A stretch of 64,000 nt of DNA. Source: Medicago truncatula (Eukaryota > Streptophyta > Magnoliopsida > Fabales > Fabaceae). Positions 47,671 to 57,904 of the stretch are shown in pieces (position 1 is the first letter of the stretch; each line of letters begins with the position of its first letter). A program made the position numbers and the translations under genes. The notes under the pieces were generated by a model, which worked only from the letters and a program-made list of their open reading frames with translations, had not been told where the DNA came from and did not search any database. The stretch spans positions 1,126,001-1,190,000 of the forward strand of contig NC_053043.1 in the NCBI RefSeq assembly GCF_003473485.1, given 5' to 3'.

Positions 47671-47967
47671 GGTGCCATTTAATTTGGGAAAGAAGAGTTC
47701 TTTCCCACCATGGAAAAGTTGATCATGTCTATTAGATTAAATGAGGAACATATTCCTATCATACTCTTTCAACCACTAGATTATTTTTTTATATTATCTT
47801 CACATGGGTGTGTGGGGACATGAAAGAAAGAGTGTGAAAGATAGTATAAAAAAATAATCTAGTGATTGAGAGAGTATGATAGGAATATGTTCCTCATTTA
47901 ATCTAATGGACATGATCAACTTTCCCATGGTGGGAAAGAACTCTCCTTTCCCAAATTAAATGGCACC
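47671..47967. mobile_element. Mutator-like foldback upstream of nMAT1, perfect 9-bp target duplication
   Basis: Arms of about 130 bp are nearly identical in inverted orientation (left ggtgccatttaatttgggaa; right, reverse-complemented, the same 20 bases), leaving a spacer of only a few dozen bases. The word tttttctgc is repeated exactly at 47662-47670 and 47968-47976. High arm similarity suggests a recent insertion. It lies 490 bp before the nMAT1 ATG. Confidence 0.88.
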
Positions 47968-48457
47968 TTTTTCTGCCCTATTTCCCCTTCCAACCTCTAA
48001 AAATCCACAACACCTTGAAGTCTCTAAATTCACCCACGCAAAATCTACTACACACACTCTAAACTCACTCCTCAAACTCTAACCCTCACCACCATTTTCT
48101 CCACATGCAACAGACAATCCTTTCCGTTAATTTGTAATTGGATAGACTGAATCACACATTCAAAAAATCAACTAAATAATCTCAAATGTCAATAACAGTA
48201 CCGTGACACATTAACCTTATGTTATATTATCATTATCATATTATAAAAATAAAAATATAATAGCAAGTGATGTGATGATTACACAAGTTTAGTGACTTAT
48301 GTAAAAAAACCTCAAAACGCAGGGTTAATGAGTTTTAATGGGTGGATTTGCAGAAGCAAAGCAGCTTCAAGGGTTTTTGTTGGGTTTTTCTCTTCCACTC
48401 CTAAGAAATGAAATGAAGTCACCTTAATTTTCATTTCACTCTTCCTTCTTCAAACAA

Positions 48458-50620
48458 ATGCATAGACGACACCGTTTCACTCTCTCCACTCTCCGCCATC
48501 TCATCCACACAAATCCGTTCCCATTCCACTCACACCCCCCTTTCCCTCCCTTACACCCCCCTCCTCGCCACTTCTCCACCACTCCCTTCCGCCGTCCACC
48601 ACCCGACCCAAGCGACCCTTCCACCCTCCTCAAGGAAGACGCTTTCTCCCTCATCTCCAATCTCTGGATTGATAACTTCCGCCAACCCGATAAACTCATC
48701 ACCAACCTCTCCTCCACCCTCCGCCGCTTCGAACTCTGGCTCCTCGCTTACCAGAAAGTCACCACCGATGAAACCGGTTCCTACACTCCTCGCTCCTCCA
48801 TCCAACGCTCTGAACTGGAAAACCTCCTCGCTCTTCGTAACTCCGTCATTGACGGCAATTTCAAATGGGGCTCCCGTCTCAAATTCTTCATCAAATCACC
48901 CATTGATAAAACCGATCACGATTCGTTATCGAAAAGAAAAATCAAAATCATCTTAAACACCACACAACCTACGCCTTTTCAAGATAAAATTGTTCAGGAG
49001 GTTTTATTAATGATTCTTGAACCAATTTACGAACCTAGGTTTTCAGAGAAATCGTACGCTTTTCGTCCTGGGAGGACGCCGCATACGGTTTTGAGGGTGA
49101 TAAGAAGGAATTTCGCTGGCTATTTATGGTATTTGAAAGGTGATTTGAGTACTTTGTTGGATGGAGTAAAAGTAGGGTTAGTGATTAATTCTGTTATGAG
49201 AGATGTTAGGGATAAGATGGTTGTGGATTTGTTGAAATCCGCGTTGGTTACGCCGGTTGTAACGAGTAAGATTGATGATAGGGAGGTGAAGAAGAAGAAG
49301 AGGAAGTATCAGAAAAAGAGGGTTTTGAATGAGGATGAGCCAAAGCCGGATCCTTATTGGTTGGATACTTTTTTTGGATTTGCGCCGGAGGAAGCTGAGA
49401 AGGTTCCGAGTTGGGGGCATTGTGGGGTTTTGAGTCCGCTTTTGGCAAATATTGTTTTGGATGAGTTGGATCGTTGGTTGGAAGGGAAAATGAAGGAGAT
49501 TTACGTTCCTTCTAAGAGTGATGTTATATGGAATAGTCCCGAAGGGGAAGCAGAGCAAGGGAACACTTCTTGGCCGGAGTTTGTGCCGACTAGTGGACCG
49601 GATAAAACTAGGAAGATGGATTTTATAAGATATGGAGGTCATGTACTGATCGGTGTTCGGGGTCCTAGAGCAGACACAGCGACGTTGAGGAAGCAGTTGA
49701 TTGAGTTTTGTGATCAGAAGTTCATGATCAAGCTTGATAACGAATGCCTCCCTATAGAACATATAACCAAAGGTATAATGTTTCTTGATCACGTGCTTTG
49801 TAGGAGAGTTGTTTATCCGACACTTAGGTACACTGCAACTGGTGGTAAGATCATTAGCGAAAAGGGTGTAGGAACACTTTTATCGGTCACCGCGAGCTTA
49901 AAGCAATGTATTAGGCAATTTAGAAAGTTGAGTTTTCTTAAGGGTGATAGGGATCCTGATCCACAGCCTTGTTTTAGGATGTTTCATGCCACTCAAGCTC
50001 ATACCAATGCTCAAATGAACAAGTTTTTGTCAACCATGGTTGAGTGGTATAGGTTTGCAGACAATAGGAAGAAGATTGTGAATTTCTGTTCTTATATCAT
50101 AAGAGGTTCACTTGCAAAGCTCTATGCTGCTAAATACAAGCTTCGCTCGCGTGCGAAAGTATATAAGATTGGTGCTCGAAACCTGAGCCGTCCGCTGAAG
50201 GAGAAGAAAGGGCAGTCTCCTGAGTACCAGAATTTGCTTAGGATGGGTCTTGCCGAATCAATTGATGGGCTCCAGTATACAAGGATGTCCCTCGTACCTG
50301 AGACAGATTACACCCCATTCCCTGGTAATTGGAGGCCTGACCATGTAAAGGCATTGCTAGAATACATAAAATTAGCAGATCCAAAGACTTTGGAGGAGCA
50401 ACAGAGTTGCATCAGAGAACAAGGTCTTGTTACACCTCAAGATTATATTTCAATGCTTGTTTGGAATTACAAAAGGAACTCTCTTCCTATGGACCATCTC
50501 TCATTAGCAAAGAGCGACGAAATTATTGTAGGGAATCAGCATTTGCTAGCTTCCTCAAACCAGGACGACACAAGCAAAGAGGAAGAAAATGATGCAAGGA
50601 TAAATGAAGCACAAATGTAA
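48458..50620 (+). CDS. NMAT1: Nuclear-encoded mitochondrial group II intron maturase, nMAT1-like
   Basis: Single-exon gene of 720 aa. Family members are imported into mitochondria and help splice group II introns in respiratory-complex transcripts. The N terminus (1-50) is rich in Arg, His, Ser, Thr and Pro with few acids, as a presequence. The reverse-transcriptase-derived part follows: PFQDKIVQEVLLMILEPIYE (173-192), SYAFRPGR (199-206), WYLKGDLSTLLDG (224-236) and GVLSPLLANIVLDELDRW (323-340). The catalytic YxDD box is replaced by RYGGH (391-395), so polymerase activity is not expected. The maturase X region (about 510-600) has FRMFHATQAH, EWYRFADNRKK and YIIRGSLAKLYAAKYKLRSR. There is no HNH endonuclease domain, which fits nMAT1 rather than nMAT3/4; nMAT2 remains an alternative. 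It is bracketed by the two CSN8-derived duplicates. Confidence 0.88.
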   Translation: MHRRHRFTLSTLRHLIHTNPFPFHSHPPFPPLHPPPRHFSTTPFRRPPPDPSDPSTLLKEDAFSLISNLWIDNFRQPDKLITNLSSTLRRFELWLLAYQKVTTDETGSYTPRSSIQRSELENLLALRNSVIDGNFKWGSRLKFFIKSPIDKTDHDSLSKRKIKIILNTTQPTPFQDKIVQEVLLMILEPIYEPRFSEKSYAFRPGRTPHTVLRVIRRNFAGYLWYLKGDLSTLLDGVKVGLVINSVMRDVRDKMVVDLLKSALVTPVVTSKIDDREVKKKKRKYQKKRVLNEDEPKPDPYWLDTFFGFAPEEAEKVPSWGHCGVLSPLLANIVLDELDRWLEGKMKEIYVPSKSDVIWNSPEGEAEQGNTSWPEFVPTSGPDKTRKMDFIRYGGHVLIGVRGPRADTATLRKQLIEFCDQKFMIKLDNECLPIEHITKGIMFLDHVLCRRVVYPTLRYTATGGKIISEKGVGTLLSVTASLKQCIRQFRKLSFLKGDRDPDPQPCFRMFHATQAHTNAQMNKFLSTMVEWYRFADNRKKIVNFCSYIIRGSLAKLYAAKYKLRSRAKVYKIGARNLSRPLKEKKGQSPEYQNLLRMGLAESIDGLQYTRMSLVPETDYTPFPGNWRPDHVKALLEYIKLADPKTLEEQQSCIREQGLVTPQDYISMLVWNYKRNSLPMDHLSLAKSDEIIVGNQHLLASSNQDDTSKEEENDARINEAQM

Positions 50621-50822
50621 CAAAAGGGTTCGTAATGTGCACTTGCATTGAAATGCTTTATTTATACTATATTTTTTTGTATGTGTTTTTTGAATAGGAT
50701 CTTTCAAGATACTCTTGTTATTTTACCTTCCTCCTCTTCCTCTCTGCTTTATCTACCTTTTGATCTAATGTGTAGTCATTAAAGTGTATTACAAGAATGA
50801 TAAATGTTACAAATATAAAAGC
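50621..50822 (+). other. Probable nMAT1 3' UTR
   Basis: T-rich sequence from the stop codon to the start of the duplicated segment. No other feature. Confidence 0.45.
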
Positions 50823-53754
50823 CATGTTGCTATGGATGGAAACAAGTGACTAAAAATTATTATTGGTTGTTTGCACTACTGCATATAGTTACATGTTGCT
50901 TTAGTATGTTATGGATGGAAACATTGCAAAAAGTTGAATTACTTTGATGGAAAAAAGTGTAATATAGTTTCAACCTGGGAAGAACGGTGATTGATCACTT
51001 GTTTTTGGCTGTTCTCTTCCCCTTTAAATATAACTAAAACAGAGTTTGATGAATAATGTAATTTCTTTGACCAACATGTAATGTTGACGAAGGTGCCATG
51101 GATCACATAAAATTTAGTAAACTAGTGATGTGCCACTTCTGCAATGACTTTTGCAATTGTTTTAGTAAGTATGTTTCTTGCTTTTCAATTTATTTTCTAA
51201 GCAGTTTGACTGCAAAAGTCTTTTGCATCTATATGTTTTTTTCCTTCCAAATATGAGTTGTACGGCGCAAAAGTTAATATCACCAATATGCTTTTTCCAG
51301 AACTTTACACAAAGGAGATTTTTCAGCTTTTTGTATCTGCTTATTCTACAATAAGTGTTGAAGATGCTGCTTTATTTCTCGGAATGAGTGAGGATGGTGC
51401 TACAAGTTGTAAGTAATTTTATGTTCATTTTTAAATCAAACAATGCATGTCTATTTGTTTTAGCACCTTTTGGATCATAAAGAATGTTGTCCTGATATAT
51501 TTTTTTTACATTAAATAACATCCACAAGCAATCATTGTATTTGTTATAACTTGATTGTGTTCAACATTATTTTTGCATGACTAGATGATATTCATTAATG
51601 CTTGACCCCTATCCTTTCTTGACGACCGTTGAACCAAAAATAGTCCTTTTAATCTTGCACTTGGATACACAATGTGTTCAGTGAAAGTGGATTCCAATTC
51701 TCCTTGTTGTATTCCATGCCACTACTGTCAATATATCTACTAGCTAATTGGATTTTTAGCTAGACTGTAGCTGTAGAGTAGCGAATCAAAATCTTATGCT
51801 AAAATGTGATGGGCAATAAGAGAATCTTTTAAGGTTCCTCATGTACCATGTGATGTAATTAATGGAAGTCATGTAGATATAGCTGAGAGTCCTGTTAGTG
51901 ACATATATGTTGGATCTTTATTAGCGTAGCTTCTGCACTCAATCTTTAACCTCTTAAATGGTTTAATCTTATATTAGTGTCTCACTTTGTTGGGTTTGGA
52001 TTTAAGGTGGTTTGTTTTTGGGTCTATTGACACTGTAGAAACTATGGTTTGGAAATATATGTTTTTTAACAGAGAGCAGAAGCTGAATTTGAGGCTAACT
52101 GTTTCTTGAAGTTCTAAGTAGCTGACAAGTTTACACTTGGAATGAGGAGAAAAGGGAAGGAAGTAGAATGAATTTAGGACTATCAATTCAAGAAGTCGGG
52201 CAGTGAAAAATGGAGGAGGAAATAATGGGGGTTACCAAAGGGAAAAAAAATGAATGAAAGATTACAACTATCTAATATTATCAGTTTAACTTTTCCCTCT
52301 CCCAGAAACAGTAGAACTTGGATATTGGTTATATTTTGTGCTTGGATTGAGAGAGAATAATCAAAATTATATTTGATGCCCAAATCAACATGATTATTGA
52401 CATTTGATGATGAATCGGTGTTGTCATATAGCGGCTATAGAAGTGCTTTAGTGCCACAACGTGGCGGAATTTTGACAAACCGCTATTGCTCCCCAGCGAT
52501 ACGCAATTAAGTCCAAAATGACGTCAAATTGCAACTATATAGGCACTATAATGCTGTAGTGTAGTGGAATTTGAACAATCCACTATTTTCCACCATCTAC
52601 AATTGACAACACTGGTCAATCTGGCTGGCTGGAAGTGAACATGACAATTACTTACAATGAGCTATCTTGGAAAGGCAGCTCTGCTTGTGTAGTCTTATTT
52701 TTGCTGCCTTTTGAAAAATTAATCACGCATTAAATTATATCAACCATCTCTTCCCTTCCTATGATATCATTATAGACTTTTTGATTGTATGATTGTAGAT
52801 GTACTACAACAAGGTTGGACCGTGGACAATGCCTCTCGGATGCTTACTGTGAAGAAACAACCTGTTGTCAGTGCAGAAACTTGATCCTCGCAAATTGAAA
52901 CAGCTGACAGAATATGTCTTCCATCTTGAGCATTGGAGCTTTTAATCTTGTGAAGGAATTAGATGAATGTTTTTCTAAAACTCTTCAATCACGTGATCCA
53001 CCTTTCGAAGGTTTATGAAAGTGCATATATGCTATTGATAGTTTTGGAAACAAGGCAGAATCTTTCCTGTGTTTTAACTTGAGCTCTGCTTAGATGAATT
53101 TTGCATGGCACTTCTGGTAGTTATTGAACATGCCGTTCTCTTGTATGATAGCGAAAAGTAAAGAATTTTGCTGATTAAACCTGCTTTTTAGAAATCCATT
53201 TACTCTGTATATTCTTTAGTATAGTGAATATTTTTTCATGGTATTATTATGTTACTTGTAGGCGGGGTAATACTGATAGTTAATACGTATTTTCATCATA
53301 ATTGGATTTAGATTGCCACTTTCTAGTCCAACTAACTGGAAAACGAAACTGTTAACTAGTTAAATAAGGAAAGCTATGATCTCACTTTGTTGAATTTAAC
53401 GTGTTACAACTTACAATAGTTCTTGGAACCTCTTTAACTAAAAATATTAGTTCTTGGAACAGGAATTTTAGGATTTTTTAAAGTTGGCCATGAACCACGG
53501 GTACTATTGCGCTGCCCAACATTAGTTGACCTGCAAACTTGTGGTTAGTATTTTCATCTAAGACGATGGTGATGATCATGATCATCGCAAGCATGCCTTA
53601 TTAGTGATATATATTTTGAGACTCTGGAGTGTATTTAAAATCGTGGTCCGGAATTATCCATGATTTGGAGAATAATTCTAAGAAATAAAGCCAAAGCTTT
53701 GAGTTTCCGGTGCGTACCTCACAGACCGGTAGTAGCATATTTCAGCATAAAACT
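50823..53754 (+). repeat. Segmental duplication, copy 2 (CSN8 exons 4-5 and 3' flank)
   Basis: Direct-orientation duplicate of 44525-47459, separated from it by nMAT1. It carries scattered substitutions and indels, including 'aatgtgttcagtg' in place of 'cattcagtg' near 51670 and extra 'tataggcactataatg' near 52540. The breakpoints are not flanked by an obvious transposon signature. Confidence 0.92.
51301..52944 (+). pseudogene. CSN8 pseudogene fragment (exons 4 and 5 only)
   Basis: Exon 4 copy at 51301-51408 and exon 5 copy starting 52799. Exons 1-3 are absent. In exon 5 a 2-bp deletion (cctgttgtcagtg where the intact gene has cctgttgtgtcagtg) shifts the frame, leading to a TGA at 52882-52884. 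The original stop is also lost (cattgg for cattga). No start codon or promoter is attached, so it cannot make CSN8. Splice sites are still intact, so it could appear in transcripts by read-through from nMAT1. Confidence 0.9.
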
Positions 53755-54035
53755 GCTAGACGGTAGACACAATTTTATTATCCACTTATATTCAATGATA
53801 ACCTAAACAATTTGGTCCTCTATCTCTACTCGAAGAACGAGCAACAAAATTTGTTAACCAAAAAAATATTATGCATGAATATAAACAATGTTCAGAATCA
53901 AATATAATGTTTCTGCGTATAGCTAATAAATACTATTGTAAATAAATACTATTGTAAAGTATCTGAAGATCATATTACATCTATATGAAACCTATCTAAA
54001 GTTAACTTCTAACACAAGTCAGTTGTTAATGTGAC

Positions 54036-54383
54036 CTAATTCTTATTAAAGGGAGGTACAATAACTATAGGATCTGTAACTCTATACACTTCTTCAACAT
54101 ATCGAAACCTCTTGTTCTTCCTCCTTAACCGTTCATCTTCTTCAATTTCTGCCAACACATCCTCAACTGAATCTGTGGGTGATGATGGTGAAATATCATC
54201 ACTATCCTTACTCCGTTGCGTCATTGATTGCACCGTGACGCTGTTGCTGCTATTGCTATGGCAATTTTCATCCAAGTAGGTTGTGCTATTACTAAGTTCT
54301 ATTAGGAGTTTTGCTGCATCAATTTCCGTAAGGGAGAAAAAACCATACTTTTTCTTCTGGGTGTTCTTCTTTTCGCATGCCAT
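54036..54383 (-). CDS. Small conserved plant protein of unknown function (115 aa)
   Basis: A single-exon minus-strand ORF of 115 codons plus stop. The N-terminal half has KKYGFFSLTEIDAAKLLIEL, resembling the 'xAAxxLxxLS' start of a family of small uncharacterised plant proteins. The middle is Ser/Thr/Asn-rich. A coiled acidic-basic segment (EDVLAEIEEDERLRRKNKRF) leads to RYVEEVYRVTDPIV, the typical 'K/R-FRxxxxIYxxTxPI' end of the same family. Nuclear location is possible from the RRKNKR run (inference). No function is known to me. A decayed relative lies at 60088-60235. A Kozak-like start and a T-rich 5' flank are present, but expression is unproven. Confidence 0.6.
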   Translation of the reverse strand: MACEKKNTQKKKYGFFSLTEIDAAKLLIELSNSTTYLDENCHSNSSNSVTVQSMTQRSKDSDDISPSSPTDSVEDVLAEIEEDERLRRKNKRFRYVEEVYRVTDPIVIVPPFNKN

Positions 54384-55723
54384 TGAGAGAGGGATAGAGG
54401 TCGCAGGTTCTTTTAAACATTTCTTTCCATGTTGTACTGTTTTCTGTTTTATCCTTGTCTTTTTATATATGTTTTTTTCTGGACAATCTGCTTTATGGTT
54501 ATTTTGATTATTGTGGTTATTTTTTTTCTATTTATGTCTTTGTCATGCTTTATGTATTTGAACCACACGCTAACGTGTCGGGTTCTAAATATCTTTCACC
54601 AAGTTATCTTAACGAGTCCTTCATTGATAAGGATTGTGATTTTTAAAATCTCTATTTTTATTGTAGAATTCTTCTTTTTAGTAGAAAATAATCTCTAATA
54701 AAGGAGAGAGAATTATTATTGTTTAAAATTATTGATCTTGACCTTTTTTCTTCTTCGGTTTTTTCTAAGCGCACAACTGTACACACGACACAATGATGTG
54801 AAATCTTGATCATTAAAAATTAATAAAGTGAAAATATTTAAAGTTTGAAAATAAAGAAATGATTATTAAAAGTTGAGATTAAAAACTTGGAGAAACTCCA
54901 TTGGAGGGGATCTTTTCTCAAATAAACACTTGTCTTGATCTATTTTTTATTCATTTAATTACATATTTTTCAATTTTTTTTTAGTAAAAAGGATATTAAA
55001 GGGAAGGTAATCTATAAAATAATTAATGTAAATTTTTTATTTTTCATATAAAACTAACTTTTTTTATCTTCCTTAATCTTATTGTCAAGTTTCTTTTTAG
55101 GAAAATATATTTTTGTCAAGTTATTGGATGTTTTTACATTTGTTAGTTTTGACCGTTTATACGATTATTTTGGAATAATTTTTAAACAAATTTCTCTATA
55201 TTCACATTGTGTTTTTTCCATCAATTTTCCTATGTCTCGGTTTGTTTTTACTAATAAGAGAGAAAAAAATTATTTCAAATGTTGTGACAAAATAATTATA
55301 TAAATATCATTACTATATAATGAATCCGAATTGTTTCTTATTTTTTTCTTCTTCTTTTCAAAATCGTATTATTATGATGTTGACTTTGGGTCTATGTGGT
55401 TCATTAGTAATATTAATATTAATAGTTTCTTGCCTCCAAGTGTGTTCTGTTGTCCCGTCAATTGAAATTTCTTGCTCCCTTCTATGTCCTTTAGAAGCTT
55501 CACTGAAGAAGATCCCAAGTTTGGTAAAGAGTTATACATTAGTTTTAGTAATCTTCTTGTTCACAGTTTGTCAAAAAAAAACAAAGAGTTCCTTCTTGTT
55601 CACATTTTCCTTTTCTTTTTGCAAAGTATTCAAAATGTTAACAAAATATTCAATTTAGTACACCTGATTAGTGATTTCATGAGTACATTGGGTGATATAT
55701 TGGAAATATTTCAGGATTTATAT
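54384..55723. other. AT-rich intergenic, nothing firm
   Basis: Several short T-rich ORFs (54283-54698, 55082-55729) encode hydrophobic low-complexity peptides without recognised motifs. A stretch around 55472-55570 (SFRSFTEEDPKFGKELYISF in one frame) looks more protein-like, but I cannot identify it and it has no clear splice context. Confidence 0.35.
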
Positions 55724-55858
55724 GAATGAATGTATATTTTCTAAAATTCTTGAATCACGTGATCGACCTTCTTGAAGGTGTATGAAAGTGCATATATGGT
55801 ATTGAATATTGATAGTTTTGGAAGCAAAGCGTAATCTTTCTTGTGTTTTAACTTGAGC
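55724..55858 (+). repeat. Third copy of the CSN8 3'-flank repeat, left fragment
   Basis: Matches 46645-46775 of copy 1 (words aatcacgtgatc, gaaggtgtatgaaagtgc, attgatagttttgga, gtgttttaacttgagc). It ends exactly at the hAT insertion site. Confidence 0.8.
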
Positions 55859-56430
55859 TAGGGACGGATTCAAATATAATGTGACGGTTAGGGTTTCATA
55901 GAATACTAATAGATCAATATTATAAAATGTTATGAGAGAATATATAATAAATCGAATGGACTCTAATTTATTAATATTAAGGCCTAATAGTTTAAGTACA
56001 ATACTTTATTATCTAACACATACCTTCAAATTCATGATGCATCAACAAAAACATTGTGAGTTTGTCAAACAAAATACGGAAAACATAATATTATATAAAG
56101 TTCTAATACTACCTCTCAAGCTGAAGCTTACGGAGCTTTAAGTTTGTTACAAATTAACCCAGAAAAATCAACCAAATCAGCTGTTAGCAAAACCAATGGA
56201 GAGCAGCAATCAAAGTGAGTTATCTTCGTAGAGAGAGCAGCAAGAACAATCAAATCATCAAGACAAAAGAACAGGTAGAGAGAAGCAGTCATACAAAAGA
56301 ACCAATAGAGGAGCAACCAAAGAATCATCAAAAGTGGAAGAAGTGCAATCAGAAGAAGAATATCAAAAGTGGGGAGCAATGCAATCAATCAGAAGAATCA
56401 ACAGAGGGAGAGTGTAATCAATCCCAAGAA

Positions 56431-56870
56431 TCAAAAGGGGGAGAAGAAACCAAATTGTGAGCACTCGACTCACTAAACAATCAAATGTGAGAACTAGACT
56501 CACCAAACAACCAAATTGAATAATCAAAAGGGGGAGAAGAAACCAAATTGTGTGCACTAGACTCACCAAACAACCAAATGTGAGAATTAGACTCACCAAA
56601 CAACCAAATTGAAGAATCAAAAGGGCGAGAAGAAACCAAATTGTGAGCACTAGACTCACCAAACAACCAAAGTGTGAGCGCTTACTCACCAAACAAACAA
56701 CATGTGAGCACTAGACTCACCAAACAACCAAAATATGAGTACTCGACTCACCAAACAAACAAATTATGAGCACTCGACCCACCAAACAAACAAATTATGA
56801 GCACTTGACCCACCAAACAAACAAACAAACCAATTTTGAGAACTATCTTGACTCACCTAACAACCAAACA
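56431..56870 (+). repeat. Tandem array inside the hAT element (93-bp higher-order, ~30-bp subunits)
   Basis: The word tcaaaaggg(g/c)gagaagaaac recurs at 56431, 56524 and 56617, giving a 93-bp period. The subunit gactcaccaaacaaccaaa, usually preceded by gtgagcacta, recurs many times to about 56870 with increasing irregularity. Any ORF through it is a by-product of the repeat. Confidence 0.8.
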
Positions 56871-57009
56871 AATTTAATCAAACGAAACCAAATCAAACTG
56901 AACCAAACCAAACGAGCCAAGCGAAAACAAATTGATGAACCCATATGAACCAAACCAAAAGAAAAATAGAGACAAGGAGAAAGTTGAACTCAAACACGGC
57001 TCATGCTAG

Positions 57010-57904
57010 GGTGGGAGAGCTTGATAGGTCTCCCACCGTGAGCAAGTGAAAAATATAACTTTTGACGGTCATATATTAAAATTCTATGACTGTTAACATA
57101 CACCAACAACACGGATACTTTTTAATTCTCACTTTGTTCTCTCTTCTCCATCTTCAACCTTCTTTCTCTGTTTCTCACCCAAAAATTCAGATTGGCAGCA
57201 ACATGAGTTTCAAATAGAGTTGACATATAAGCTTGGTCGAACACCTCTTCCGTTGATATGAAGCTCTACCATTGAAACCAATATATTTTTCTTCGAAATA
57301 CCAACGTGTTTCCATGAAAGAGTAATGAGATAAATTTTTTAAAAAAACTTAATGAATTTATTTAACTAGTTTAAGTGTGAAAGATTCAAGTTTTAATATT
57401 TTAAAAAAGAACAAAAATAAAATTTAGTGACAAAATTTTGATTTTTCGAAAGCTTCACACATCTTTCAAACCTCTCAACCACCTTTTGGGGCTTTTAGGA
57501 ACCGCAAGCAAACACCATTTTTATTTTTTGCCGAAGATGCAAGCAAATTATTGAACAAGCAGAAAATCCATTGTTTGGATATTAATAAAGGAACACAAGT
57601 TAATTAGTTAGCTTATTTATTTTTTTCTTTTACAATTTCCTTTCATTATATTAATCTTGAACCGGGACAATCCCCTTCCTTTGTTTTCTAATTCCTTGTC
57701 AATTTTTGCAATTGATTATGGATTGATTATCGCAAGGAGAGAGAAAGATTTGTTCTCGAAAACGAAAGTAGTTGAAGGAGAAAGAAAAGAGTGAGAATGG
57801 AAATTGATGAGGTGTTGGTAGTGCATCATAACAATCTTGAAAGCTTACAATCTAACAGTTAATAATATTCTCTCATCGTGAGAGACCTATCAAGGTCGCT
57901 CACC
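57010..57904. mobile_element. Foldback element nested in the hAT element
   Basis: The left end ggtgggagagcttgataggt and the right end, reverse-complemented, ggtgagcgaccttgataggt agree over about 30 bp (continuing ctc.cac.gt). The interior is non-coding. No clean target duplication was found, so the class is open. Confidence 0.5.

Noticed and set aside
49178..49792. 204-codon antisense ORF over nMAT1
   Set aside because: It is a frame shadow of a well-supported coding sequence. Composition and motifs belong to the plus-strand maturase, and there is no independent signal.
55320..55729. Hydrophobic ORFs of 85-112 codons
   Set aside because: T-rich low-complexity reading frames in overlapping phases, with no recognisable domain and no clear gene structure.
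56431..56870. CRISPR-like array
   Set aside because: Regularly repeated units occur in a plant hAT element without uniform spacers or cas genes. It is a tandem repeat.
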